This document shows positions 30,992 to 39,800 of a DNA stretch of 64,000 bases, piece after piece. The notes beneath the pieces are model-generated. The model worked only from the letters and a program-made list of their open reading frames with translations. It ran no database searches and was not told where the DNA came from. Both the position numbers and the translations under genes were made by a program. How positions within the stretch are numbered: position 1 is the first letter of the stretch; the number at the start of each line of letters is the position of its first letter. The stretch is from a virus. The stretch is taken from positions 1 through 64,000 of IMG/VR virus record IMGVR_UViG_3300032308_002775; one strand, written 5' to 3'.

Positions 30992-31801
30992 ATGGCAAGG
31001 ACGCCATCAAATCACGTTCTGCCGACCGGAGAAATCCTGCGCAAGCTTTTTGCGTTCGGATACTTTGGCTCAAAGACCTGGGCCAAGGTTCGGCAGATCA
31101 AAGGCGCAGAGCTGACGCGCGCCATCCGCGAGTACCAGCGTTTTCACGGCCTGGATCCGGATGGCCGCGTCGACGAAACCACGGCGCACGTACTTGAACG
31201 GCGCCGCTGCGGGCTGCCCGACTTCAACTTTTCGGCGGGCGACACGGAGTGCAAGTGGCCGCACAAGGCGATCACCTACCACCCCAAGCTTGTGCTGCCA
31301 GGCATCAACGCCGAGCAGGCCAAGCAGGCGTTCGACATCGCTTTCAGTCAGTGGGCTCGTGTTTGCAACATTGAGCCGGAGTACGTGGAGGATCCGAAAA
31401 AAGCCAACATCCTGGCGCGTTCGGGCAAGGGCAAGAAGAGCGGCCTGGACGCCCGCGGCGGAACACTGGCCTGGAGTGAGCTGCCCTGCGGCGTTCACGA
31501 GAACATCCAGCTCGACCAGATGTACGACGAGGCGGAGGCCTGGAGCTTTAACATGGCCGTCGCCGTGATGTGCCACGAGCTGGGGCACGCCCTGGGCCTG
31601 CCCCACCTGGCCAACGGCAACCTGATGGCGCCCTACTACGACCCGAACGTCACCGAGCCCCAGGAAGGCGACATCCGTGAGATCCAGGACCTGTACGGCA
31701 AGCGCAAGGTGCCGTACTCCAAGCTCAAGGACGCGTCGATCGAGCTGGGCGGCACGATCATCATCAACGGCAAGCCTTACGTCCTCGTCCCAAAAACTTG
31801 A
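30992..31801 (+). CDS. Matrixin metalloprotease with cysteine switch
   Basis: 269 residues. Residues about 8-68 resemble a PG_binding_1 propeptide domain (REYQRFHGLDPDGRVDETT). R72-C73-G-L-P-D is the cysteine-switch motif of matrix metalloproteinases, whose Cys blocks the zinc in the zymogen. HELGHALGLPH (H195, E196, H199, H205) is the full matrixin zinc motif, and the Met-turn is M212 in NGNLMAPYY. A late domain (TIIINGKPYVLV) is beta-rich. No secretion signal, so it may be carried in the virion or leave through a holin. Substrate unknown; a protein-based cell envelope is possible. Confidence 0.85.
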   Translation: MARTPSNHVLPTGEILRKLFAFGYFGSKTWAKVRQIKGAELTRAIREYQRFHGLDPDGRVDETTAHVLERRRCGLPDFNFSAGDTECKWPHKAITYHPKLVLPGINAEQAKQAFDIAFSQWARVCNIEPEYVEDPKKANILARSGKGKKSGLDARGGTLAWSELPCGVHENIQLDQMYDEAEAWSFNMAVAVMCHELGHALGLPHLANGNLMAPYYDPNVTEPQEGDIREIQDLYGKRKVPYSKLKDASIELGGTIIINGKPYVLVPKT

Positions 31802-31850
31802 GTTCTGCTAGACTCTGTCAGGTTATGCCAGTTTTGCGCACGGAGGTACC

Positions 31851-32156
31851 ATGACCACGTTTCAGCTCCTCGCCCTGCTTCTGTTTGCCGGTGTGGTCCT
31901 CGCGGCCTACGGCAAAGATATCTATGGCTGGGTCAAGGCCCGCCTGCCCAAGCTTCCCGAGCCGGTGGTAAACCCCGCCGCGCCGGTCACGCCAGGCGCC
32001 CCGGACGTCCCCACGGGCGACCTGCTCGTTGACGACCTGCTCGACGTCGCTGCGATGCGCGACCGCTTCGAGGCCGAGGGTTGCGCCGAGGGTGTCGAGG
32101 CCTGTTCGCTCCTGCTCAAGATCCTGATCGACCACAAGCATCCGCACGCGGGGTGA
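31851..32156 (+). CDS. Membrane-anchored protein
   Basis: 101 residues. One N-terminal hydrophobic segment (FQLLALLLFAGVVLAAYG), a Pro/Val linker, and a C-terminal helical part (LLVDDLLDVAAMRDRF) with two Cys. CGGAGG is three to four bases before the ATG. It belongs to a run of short secreted or anchored proteins between the metalloprotease and the papain-like protease. Confidence 0.55.
   Translation: MTTFQLLALLLFAGVVLAAYGKDIYGWVKARLPKLPEPVVNPAAPVTPGAPDVPTGDLLVDDLLDVAAMRDRFEAEGCAEGVEACSLLLKILIDHKHPHAG
31913..31926. repeat. GATATC palindrome site 9 (CAAAGATATCTATG)
   Basis: One-mismatch copy, read as K-D-I-Y, followed by GGCTGG as at site 2. Confidence 0.65.
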
Positions 32157-32161
32157 ATATC

Positions 32162-32665
32162 ATGAAGAAGCTCATTTGGCCTGCCGGGATCCTGCTCGCC
32201 GTTGCCATGCTGTTTCCCAACGGCATCTCTATCAAGCTGCCCAGCGGCCCCGTGACGCCCGTGGCGCCGGTGAACCCGGTCACGCCCGTGGTGCCGGAGC
32301 CGGTGGTCAAGGACGCCAAGACCGCGGAGCTGCTCGCCAGCGCGTCGCCCGCGGACAAGGGGCGCATCCGAGGCATTTACTCGGCCATGGCGACGGTCTT
32401 GCAGCGCGACAGCAAGACGGGGCTCATCAAGACGACGGAGCAGGCGGCGCTGTGGCAGGCGAACACGCTCAAGGCCGCCGTGGACGACTCGATGCGGGGC
32501 AAGTACCCCGGACTCGACGTCGCCATCGAGGCGGTCTTTGACAAGAAGATGCGCGAGCTGGATCCCGAAGGAAAGCGCGACCCCAAGGACGTGCAGTCGG
32601 TCGACGACGCGGTGCGCGCCAAGTTGATCGAGGCCTGTACGCTGATCGCGGATTCGGCCCGTTAA
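32162..32665 (+). CDS. Secreted or anchored hypothetical protein
   Basis: 167 residues. A basic start and hydrophobic run (KKLIWPAGILLAVAMLFPNG) act as a signal peptide or anchor. A Pro/Val linker (VTPVAPVNPVTPVVPEPVV) resembles that of the previous gene, then a helical domain (VQSVDDAVRAKLIEACTLIA) follows. The shared linker suggests the two genes are related or were shaped alike. Confidence 0.55.
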   Translation: MKKLIWPAGILLAVAMLFPNGISIKLPSGPVTPVAPVNPVTPVVPEPVVKDAKTAELLASASPADKGRIRGIYSAMATVLQRDSKTGLIKTTEQAALWQANTLKAAVDDSMRGKYPGLDVAIEAVFDKKMRELDPEGKRDPKDVQSVDDAVRAKLIEACTLIADSAR

Positions 32666-32674
32666 GGGGCCCCG

Positions 32675-33169
32675 ATGAACACAGCGTTTGTCACCATACT
32701 TGTTGTTTACGCGTTGGCGTTAATCATCGCGTGGTGGTTAACAGACGTTAAAACTGTTCCAACGCCGGTAGAGTTGAAAACCAGTCAAATCGGGAGAGAT
32801 GTTATGGCAGATGTGCTTGTGTACAAGGTTTCCGTCGGCCCGGTGGTCGACAAGGACGTGGTGGAGCGCCAGCTGGTCGTCGCCGTGAATGGCGTCGGCT
32901 CGCCGGACGAATTCGTGGTCTTCTCGGCTGATTCCACGGATCTCGGTGAAATCCGGGCGAAGCAGAACGACAAGGTCCTTCTCACGCTCGTCGACGTCGA
33001 CGACGCGGGCAACCGCTCGGAGCCCGCGGTGCTTGAGTTCGTGGCCAGCGACACGCTGCCCCCGGCGCAGCCCGGCGCGTTCGGTGTGACGCTCGTGGCC
33101 GAGGAGGAAGAGGTTGAGGTCGAGGAGGACGAGGGCGAAGAACCTGAGACTCCGTCGGACAACGCCTGA
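32675..33169 (+). CDS. Membrane-anchored protein with Ig-like domain
   Basis: 164 residues. An N-terminal anchor (FVTILVVYALALIIAWWL), a beta-sandwich of about 95 residues (VERQLVVAVNGVG and KVLLTLVDVDDAGNRSEPA, an FN3/Ig-like pattern), and a strongly acidic tail (EEEEVEVEEDEGEEPE). Such phage Ig-like domains usually bind carbohydrates on cell surfaces. Confidence 0.55.
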   Translation: MNTAFVTILVVYALALIIAWWLTDVKTVPTPVELKTSQIGRDVMADVLVYKVSVGPVVDKDVVERQLVVAVNGVGSPDEFVVFSADSTDLGEIRAKQNDKVLLTLVDVDDAGNRSEPAVLEFVASDTLPPAQPGAFGVTLVAEEEEVEVEEDEGEEPETPSDNA

Positions 33170-33190
33170 ACGAAGTAACCGGAGGTTGCC

Positions 33191-34216
33191 ATGGACGGCG
33201 AAGTTTTCTTTGAATCGGTTTTCGACGTACAGAAGGCCTACGAAGAGGGTTTCGTCGGCGCGATGTGCGACCCTGAGCATACGGACATGCTCAAGGCCGC
33301 CATTGCGGAGGCAGGCGGCCTTCCTGAAGGCGCGATGGCCTGCGCGGCCTACGGTCTTCAGGAAACCGGCAAGGGAAAGCTCAGCGCCCCGTTCCTGGAC
33401 GTTCTGTCGCTCTACCCGGACTGCCTCCCGGGTGGCGCCCAGGGACGCGGCGACTGCGTTTCGTGGTCGACCCGCAACGCCGGGCTGGTCACGATGTGCA
33501 CCGACATTACCAGCGGACTGGCCGACGAGGAGACTGGTAACGTCGAAGGCGCGCCGGAGATCTCCGACAAGGCCCGACTGAACGGCGTGCTCAGCACCGA
33601 GGCGATTTACAACTGGCGCCGTCATGGCGGGGACGGCTGGTTCTGCTCGGACGCCGCTCGGGTCGTCATGAAGGAATCGGGTCTCTGGATTCGCAGGGCG
33701 TATCCCGAGATTAACGTCGACTTCGAAACGTACTCTTCGCGCAACGCCGGGCTTTACGGTTCGCGCACGCCGCCGGAGTCCTGGCTCAAGATCGGTCAGC
33801 AGCACCTGATCCGCTCGACCACGGTGCTCGAGAGTTACGAAGAGGTTCGCGACATGCTCGCGAACGGTTACGGAATTAGCTCCTGCGGCGGCGAGTCGTT
33901 CTCGTCGGAGCGTGACGCAAATGGCGTGTCGCGACGCACGGCAAAGGGCTGGGCGCACGCGATGGCCTACATTGCGGTTGATGAGCGCCCCGAGATTATC
34001 GAGGTTTACAAAGAGCCCCTGATTTGCGTCCAAAACAGTTGGGGAAATTGGAATGACGGAAGTCGCAAGATCATGGATACGAACCTCCTGATCCCCATCG
34101 GCGCCTTCTGGGCGCGCTGGAGCGACCTGAAGAACCGCGACGCGATCGCCTTCTCGAGCTTTAACGGCTGGAAGCGCAAACCGCTGCGCAACTGGGGCGC
34201 GCTGGGCAACATTTAA
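33191..34216 (+). CDS. Papain-like (C1 family) cysteine protease
   Basis: 341 residues. Catalytic Cys89 lies in GRGDCVSWSTRNAGL with Gln84 in place for the oxyanion hole, His256 in KGWAHAMAYIAVD, and Asn282 in CVQNSWGNWNDG (the NSWG motif). This full set is strong evidence for papain-like peptidase activity. No propeptide or signal is evident. It lies three genes from the matrixin, so the two proteases probably act together on host envelope or other proteins. GGAGG is five bases before the ATG. Confidence 0.75.
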   Translation: MDGEVFFESVFDVQKAYEEGFVGAMCDPEHTDMLKAAIAEAGGLPEGAMACAAYGLQETGKGKLSAPFLDVLSLYPDCLPGGAQGRGDCVSWSTRNAGLVTMCTDITSGLADEETGNVEGAPEISDKARLNGVLSTEAIYNWRRHGGDGWFCSDAARVVMKESGLWIRRAYPEINVDFETYSSRNAGLYGSRTPPESWLKIGQQHLIRSTTVLESYEEVRDMLANGYGISSCGGESFSSERDANGVSRRTAKGWAHAMAYIAVDERPEIIEVYKEPLICVQNSWGNWNDGSRKIMDTNLLIPIGAFWARWSDLKNRDAIAFSSFNGWKRKPLRNWGALGNI

Positions 34217-34239
34217 CTCCTCGCACGGGAGACGGTAAC

Positions 34240-34740
34240 ATGATCGAGTGGCTTTACATCATGCTGTTCGCGCCGGTGGTGTCCTATGCCGACCCCGCAC
34301 CAACCCCCGACTATATCGGCATGGTCGCTGCAGAGGCTGCTTATGCTGCTCTGCTTCCTGCGGCGCCCCAGCCCGACAAGCCCGAACCGCAGCCCATTGA
34401 TCCGAATTGTCCGACCTGCAAAGGCACCGGCCGAGTCCGCTCCGGCGACGGCCACGAGTGGACGAAGTGCCCGACCTGTCAGCCGCTAGCGGCGCCTGCC
34501 GCGCTGCCCCGCGCGAAGTCGACGTTGCCGCCGGGCCCGTTTGCTAAGCCGCAACAAACGTCGGTTGTTCCGCCTGCGCCAGCGCCTAAGACTGCTGCAG
34601 CCGCGCCAGTTATTGTGCCGCACGCGCCTTGCGCGACTGGAGCCTGTCCCGTAGAAAAAGCGGCGCCTGCGGCGCCGCTCATGGGAGTTCCGTTCGTCAC
34701 GGCGCCAGTGCCGTCTAGGCGCGTCTTTCGGAGAAGGTAA
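34240..34740 (+). CDS. Secreted protein with DnaJ-type zinc finger
   Basis: 166 residues. An N-terminal signal-like segment (LYIMLFAPVVSYA) is followed by CPTCKGTGRV and KCPTC, a CxxCxGxG-type zinc motif as in DnaJ. The rest is Pro/Ala-rich with two more Cys (PCATGAC) and a basic end. A redox-active or metal-binding secreted protein is possible. GGGAG precedes the ATG. Confidence 0.5.
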   Translation: MIEWLYIMLFAPVVSYADPAPTPDYIGMVAAEAAYAALLPAAPQPDKPEPQPIDPNCPTCKGTGRVRSGDGHEWTKCPTCQPLAAPAALPRAKSTLPPGPFAKPQQTSVVPPAPAPKTAAAAPVIVPHAPCATGACPVEKAAPAAPLMGVPFVTAPVPSRRVFRRR

Positions 34741-34743
34741 GTA

Positions 34744-35235
34744 ATGCCTGTCGAGAACACAGTCGGTAAGTGCTACTCCTGGCGCGACCTGAAGTTTTAC
34801 GCCAAAAACGGCTTTATCTGCCTTCACGACGAGGAAGACGGCTCGTTCATCGTCCTCACCCGCAAGGAGTTTCTCCAGCGCGCCCAGGCGCTCTCGGACG
34901 AAACCAAGCGGCTTCGCGAGCAAGCCGTAAAAAACCCTGGAAAGGCCTGGATCCTGGCCGATCGTTTGGAGTTACAGCAGGCAATTGAGAACATGGTGGA
35001 GTGTTGCAAGGATGCGAAGGAGCAGGGCGACCGGAACGATCCGGAGGTCGCCGCCTGGTTTTCGCGTCACCGGCCGCACAAGCGAGGTCGGGTGTCGATG
35101 GCAACCGCGGCGAATTTCACCACGGCGCTGCCGGGCGCTTTGCCGCTGGGCAAAGACACCGGAAAGTACGTCACACCAGACTTCTCGGCCGGGCAGACCA
35201 ACCCCAAGAAACTGATCTTGCCAGGAGATTTCTGA
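34744..35235 (+). CDS. Hypothetical protein, possibly structural
   Basis: 163 residues. N-terminal domain (CYSWRDLKFYAKNGFICLHD, beta-rich) and a helical middle (ETKRLREQAVKNPGKAWILA). No known motif. It ends with a TGATG overlap into the next gene, showing coupling. Position suggests a virion component near the start of the assembly block. Confidence 0.5.
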   Translation: MPVENTVGKCYSWRDLKFYAKNGFICLHDEEDGSFIVLTRKEFLQRAQALSDETKRLREQAVKNPGKAWILADRLELQQAIENMVECCKDAKEQGDRNDPEVAAWFSRHRPHKRGRVSMATAANFTTALPGALPLGKDTGKYVTPDFSAGQTNPKKLILPGDF

Positions 35236-35567
35236 TGTCCGACGAAAACAAGGACGCGTTCAAACTCGGCTTTTTGACCCGTTGCGCCGAAGAGGGCCTG
35301 ACGGGCGAAAAGCTCGCCTCGCGGCTCGACCTGGCTGAAAAAGCCGCTGAGGGCAAACTTACGGGCGCACTGACTGCGCTGTACGGCGTGCCGATCGGCC
35401 TTGGACTTCTTGGCGGCGGCGCGCTCGGTTACGGCACGGCCAAGCTGATGGAGCCGAAACTCTCCGATGACGAAATCAAGGCGCAGGAACTCGCCCACAC
35501 CTATCGCGTGATGGGCGATCGGTTAAAGGCGCGTCGACGGATGAAGCAATATCGCCCCGGCATGTGA
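35235..35567 (+). CDS. Small Gly-rich, membrane-seeking protein
   Basis: 110 residues starting on TGATG. One hydrophobic stretch (VPIGLGLLGGGALGYG) in the middle, with a charged helix on each side and a basic tail (KARRRMKQYRPGM). Similar small-residue stretches occur in the 29108, 35932 and 49872 genes. Confidence 0.5.
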   Translation: MSDENKDAFKLGFLTRCAEEGLTGEKLASRLDLAEKAAEGKLTGALTALYGVPIGLGLLGGGALGYGTAKLMEPKLSDDEIKAQELAHTYRVMGDRLKARRRMKQYRPGM

Positions 35568-35577
35568 GGATTGTTGC

Positions 35578-35928
35578 GTGAGCATGCGCAAGTATCACGG
35601 CGAAATGGCTGGGCCGCAGCACGGAGATTCCGTGCTTAACTGGCCGGGCACGATGGACGGCTTTCCGGTGCTTGGGCCGCGCGGCCAGGTCAACGATCTC
35701 AAGAAAGAAGAGCTCGACAACCTCGATCTCCGATTCGACTTCAAATCGCGGATGTTTGAGCTGTGGGAGCCGGATCAGAAGGCCGATTTTGACGACGTAA
35801 ATGATAAGATAGTGAACGGTTGGTACCGGCTCGTGAAACGGTCCGACAACTGGGACGACGAGAAAAAACACTTTCGCGTGTGGATGGAATGGTTCCAGGT
35901 TTACGGAATGATTCCACCGAGGCAGTAA
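35578..35928 (+). CDS. Hypothetical protein, 116 residues
   Basis: Not recognised. Rich in Trp, Asp and Lys (WYRLVKRSDNWDDEKKHFRV), acidic then basic; no membrane segment. GTG at 35578 or ATG at 35584 are possible starts, and neither has a strong ribosome binding site. Context suggests a virion or assembly role. Confidence 0.5.
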   Translation: MSMRKYHGEMAGPQHGDSVLNWPGTMDGFPVLGPRGQVNDLKKEELDNLDLRFDFKSRMFELWEPDQKADFDDVNDKIVNGWYRLVKRSDNWDDEKKHFRVWMEWFQVYGMIPPRQ

Positions 35929-35931
35929 ACC

Positions 35932-36849
35932 ATGGCAGAAACCAAACAAAGCGCTTCGAACTGGACCAGCTATTTTCTCGGCGAGTCCACCAGCCCGGCC
36001 ACGCAGATGTTTAACAAGGCGCGGGAGGCTGTAACCGCTGCGGATACAGCCAAGTGGAATCAGCAGCACGGCCAGACCCTGCTCAACACGATGGCGCTCA
36101 CGGGCGGCGTCGGCATGGGCGGCCTGGCGCTCTACCACCTGCTCCGCGGCCTGAAGCCGACCGGCAAGAAGGAGCGGAAGTACCAAAACATTGCCGCGGG
36201 TTCGCCGGTCATGGCCAAGTCGCCGCTTGAGGCGCCGCAGGAGAAGGCGGCTGTTCTCGACCAAATCGTCAGCGGTGTCGGATCCGTGCCGGGCGCGATT
36301 GTTGACTCTTTCCCCAGGCTGTTCAAGTCGCTGGGTGAAGCTGGCGCCGCGCCCAAAGATCCCAACATGCTGCGCGGTGCGGTCGCCACGACGCTCGGCA
36401 CCGGCCTGGGCCTGGGCGCCCTGTACGGCGGCGGCAAGCTGATCAACTCGATCATGGCAAAGAAGCAGAAGGACGACGCGACCGACGAAGTCGAAGAGGC
36501 CCGCGCCCGGTATCACGCCATTCTCGCGGGCAAGGAAGCCGCCGCGCTCGACAAGCTGTATGCCCGTTATCAGGAAAAGCGCGCCGAGGGCTGGCTGGAC
36601 GGTTTGTTGGAAATTGGCACGGATTCGGCGCCCCGCGTGGCTTTGACGTCCATGCTGCTGGCCGGACTCGGCGCGGGCGGCATTGGCGCGAAGTACATGT
36701 ACGACCAGACGGCAGCGAAGACCCGCGGCGAAAACCTGGCCAAGGCCCAGGCATCGCGCGCGCGCATGAAGGGCCTGCCGACGATGTGGGTTGACCCGGA
36801 AGAACTTGTGAAGGTTAAGCAGCTGGCAGAACAAAGCAGCGATGAGTGA
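35932..36849 (+). CDS. Gly-rich virion/membrane-associated protein
   Basis: 305 residues. Three small-residue hydrophobic stretches (LLNTMALTGGVGMGGLALYH, VATTLGTGLGLGALYGGGKL and VALTSMLLAGLGAGGIGAKY) separated by charged helices. Like 29108 and 49872 it looks suited to crossing or penetrating a membrane during DNA entry. It ends on a GTGA overlap with the polymerase gene, so the two are coupled. Confidence 0.5.
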   Translation: MAETKQSASNWTSYFLGESTSPATQMFNKAREAVTAADTAKWNQQHGQTLLNTMALTGGVGMGGLALYHLLRGLKPTGKKERKYQNIAAGSPVMAKSPLEAPQEKAAVLDQIVSGVGSVPGAIVDSFPRLFKSLGEAGAAPKDPNMLRGAVATTLGTGLGLGALYGGGKLINSIMAKKQKDDATDEVEEARARYHAILAGKEAAALDKLYARYQEKRAEGWLDGLLEIGTDSAPRVALTSMLLAGLGAGGIGAKYMYDQTAAKTRGENLAKAQASRARMKGLPTMWVDPEELVKVKQLAEQSSDE

Positions 36850-39800
36850 GCGCAATGCCAGACTCGATCCTCTCCGGTCCGCCTGCGCCCATCACGCCGA
36901 CGCCGCAACCACAAGCGCCGCTGCAGACGCGCTCGTTCGGTGACATCGGCGCGCTGCGCACCAACATCTTTGATCGGGCGCTGCAGAGCGCTTCTTCTCT
37001 CGAGCCGATCAAGAACGACCTCTACACGCTGCAGCTTGCGAACGTCGCATACACCGGGCCGGAAAGGTTCACCAAGGCCGATCAAAAGAAGGCCGTGCTC
37101 ACGGGCAACTCGCTCCATCGGCGGCTCACGGGCACCTGGAACCTGATCGACAACACCACCGGTGCGCCGATCGCCACCCGGCAGCAGACGATCGCCCACG
37201 TGCCGTATCTCACCGACTCTGGCACGTTCGTGAACCGGGGTGTCGAGTACACCCTGGCCCACCAGATGCGGCTCAAGGCGGGCGTCTACACCCGCGAGAA
37301 GGACAACGGCGAGCTGGAGGCCCACGTCAACGTGCTGCCCGGCAAGGGGCGCATGCACCGGTACTTCCTCGACCCGAAGACCGGCGTGATGAACATCAAC
37401 ATCGGCCAGGCGAAGATTCCGCTGATGCCGCTGCTCAAGGCGATGGGCGCCAAGGACTCCGACATCCGCGCCGCTTGGGGCAACGAGATCACCGCCGTCA
37501 ACATGGAGAAGGGCGATGCGGGAACGCTCGACAAGCTCTACCAGCGTTTGGTCTACCGGCAGACTCCCGGCATCGACGCAGCTGCCAAGCAAAAGGCAAT
37601 TGCGGACGAGTTTGCCCGCATGGAACTCGACCCCGACGTTACGCGGCGCACTCTTGGCAAGGAATACAAGAACCTTACCCCCGAAGCAATTCTCGACATT
37701 ACGAAAAAGCTCATCGCCCTCAATCGCAAAGAGGCCGACCCCGATGACCGTGACGCAATGGCGTATCAAAGCATCGTTGGGCCCGAGGATCTGATCTCCG
37801 AACGGTTCACCAAAGACAAGCAGGCGCTGCGCAAGTTGCTCTGGAAGGCGACGGCTAAGAAGAACCTTGACCACGTCCCGACCGGCGTGTTCAACAAGGC
37901 CATCCAGGCCGCGCTGATTGGCTCTGGGTTGGGCAGTTCGCTCGAGGAAATCAACCCGGCCGAGATTTTCGACCACCAGGGCCGCGTGACTCGCATGGGC
38001 GAGGGCGGCATCGGCTCGCTTGACGCCGTGCCCCAAGAGTCGCGCTCTGTGCAGCCCAGCCACCTGGGCTTTGTGGACTTCCTGCGCACGCCAGAGTCTG
38101 GCAAGGTGGGCGTCGACATGCGTTTTGCCCGCGGCGCCATGAAGGGCACCGACGGCAAGATCTACACGCCGGTCGTGAACATACAGACCGGCGAGACAGA
38201 GATGAAGACGCCAGGCGAGCTGGCCGAGACGCCGCTCGCTTTTCCGGGCGAGGAAAAGACCGACATGCCGATGGTCGCGGCACTCGTTGGCGGCAAGATG
38301 CAGTACGTGCCGCGTGAGGAAGTCCAGTTCTCGCTGCCCAACATGGACAGCACGTTCTCCGCGCTTTCGAACATGGTTCCGCTGAAGAGCATGATGAAGG
38401 GCCAGCGCGCGGTGATGGCCAGCCGCATGTTTACCCAGGCGCTGCCGCTCTCGGGAGCCGAGGCGCCGCTCGTGCAGTCGGCCGTCGTCGACAAGGACGG
38501 CGTGTCCCACGAGGACGAGATGGGCGAGAAGCTCGGCGCCGTGAAGGCCCAGTTTCACGGCCAGGTCGTTTCGGCCGAGCCGGGCATGATCGTGCTGCGC
38601 GATCGTGAGGGCAAGAAGCACGAGATCGACCTGTACAACGACATGCCCTTTAACCGGAAGACATTCTGGCACCAGACGCCGGTCGTGAAGCCAGGCGACG
38701 TGATTAAGCCGGGGCAGCTTCTGGCCCACTCGAACTTCACGGACCCTAGCGGCACAGCGGCGATGGGCAAGAACTTACGTGTCGCCTATTTGCCGTACCA
38801 GGGGAAAAACTACGAAGACGCCGTGGTGATCTCGGAATCGGCGGCCAAGAAGCTCACCAGCGAGCACATGTACCAGCACGAGGCTGAGTGGACCGAGAAC
38901 AGCCACGTCGGGAAGAAGGCGTTCGTTGCGCTGTTTCCGGGCGAGTACGACAAGAAGCAGCTCGAGAACTTCGACGACAAGGGCGCGATCAAGAAGGGCA
39001 CGGTCGTGAACTACGGCGACCCGCTGATCCTCCAGGCCAAGGCCAAGGAGACAACCTACGGCAAGGTGCATCGCGGCCGGGCGGGAAACTTCATGAACGA
39101 GACGCTGACTTGGGAGCACCACTCGCCGGGCGTGGTTACCGACGTTGAGCACACCGACAAGGGCGTCTCGGTCGTTGTGAAGAGCCAGGCCGAAATGCAG
39201 GTGGGCGACAAACTTACGGGGCGCTACGGCGACAAGGGCGTGGTAGCCGACATTGTTCCAGACCACCGCATGCCACAAGACAAGGACGGCAGTCCGTACG
39301 AGGTGCTTGTTTCGCCGCTGGGTCTGATCTCCCGCGTGAACCCGGCGCAGGTCGTCGAAGCGGCGCTCGGCAAGATTGCGGCGAAGACCGGGCAGCCGTT
39401 CAAACTCAAAGACTTCGACAGCGCGCAGGACCTCGTAGAGTTTGCCCAGAACGAGCTTGGGAAGCACGGCCTCTCCGATACTGAGGACGTCACGGATCCG
39501 GAAACCGGTCGTAAGATCAAAAGCGTGCTGACCGGCAACCGGTTCTTCATGAAGCTCCATCACACCGCGGAGTCCAAGGGCCAAGGCCGCGCGATGAGCA
39601 GCTACACGGCGGAGGGCACTCCGGCCAAGGGCGGCAGCGAGGGCGCCAAGCGCGTCGGCATGCTGGACCTGGGCGCGCTGCTCTCCCACGGCGCGGGCAA
39701 AGTCATTCGTGACGCCAAGATGGTCCGCGGGCAGGCGAACCCCGAGTACTGGTCGCAGTTCATGGCGGGCTACACTCCGCCGCTGCCCAAGGTGCCGCAC

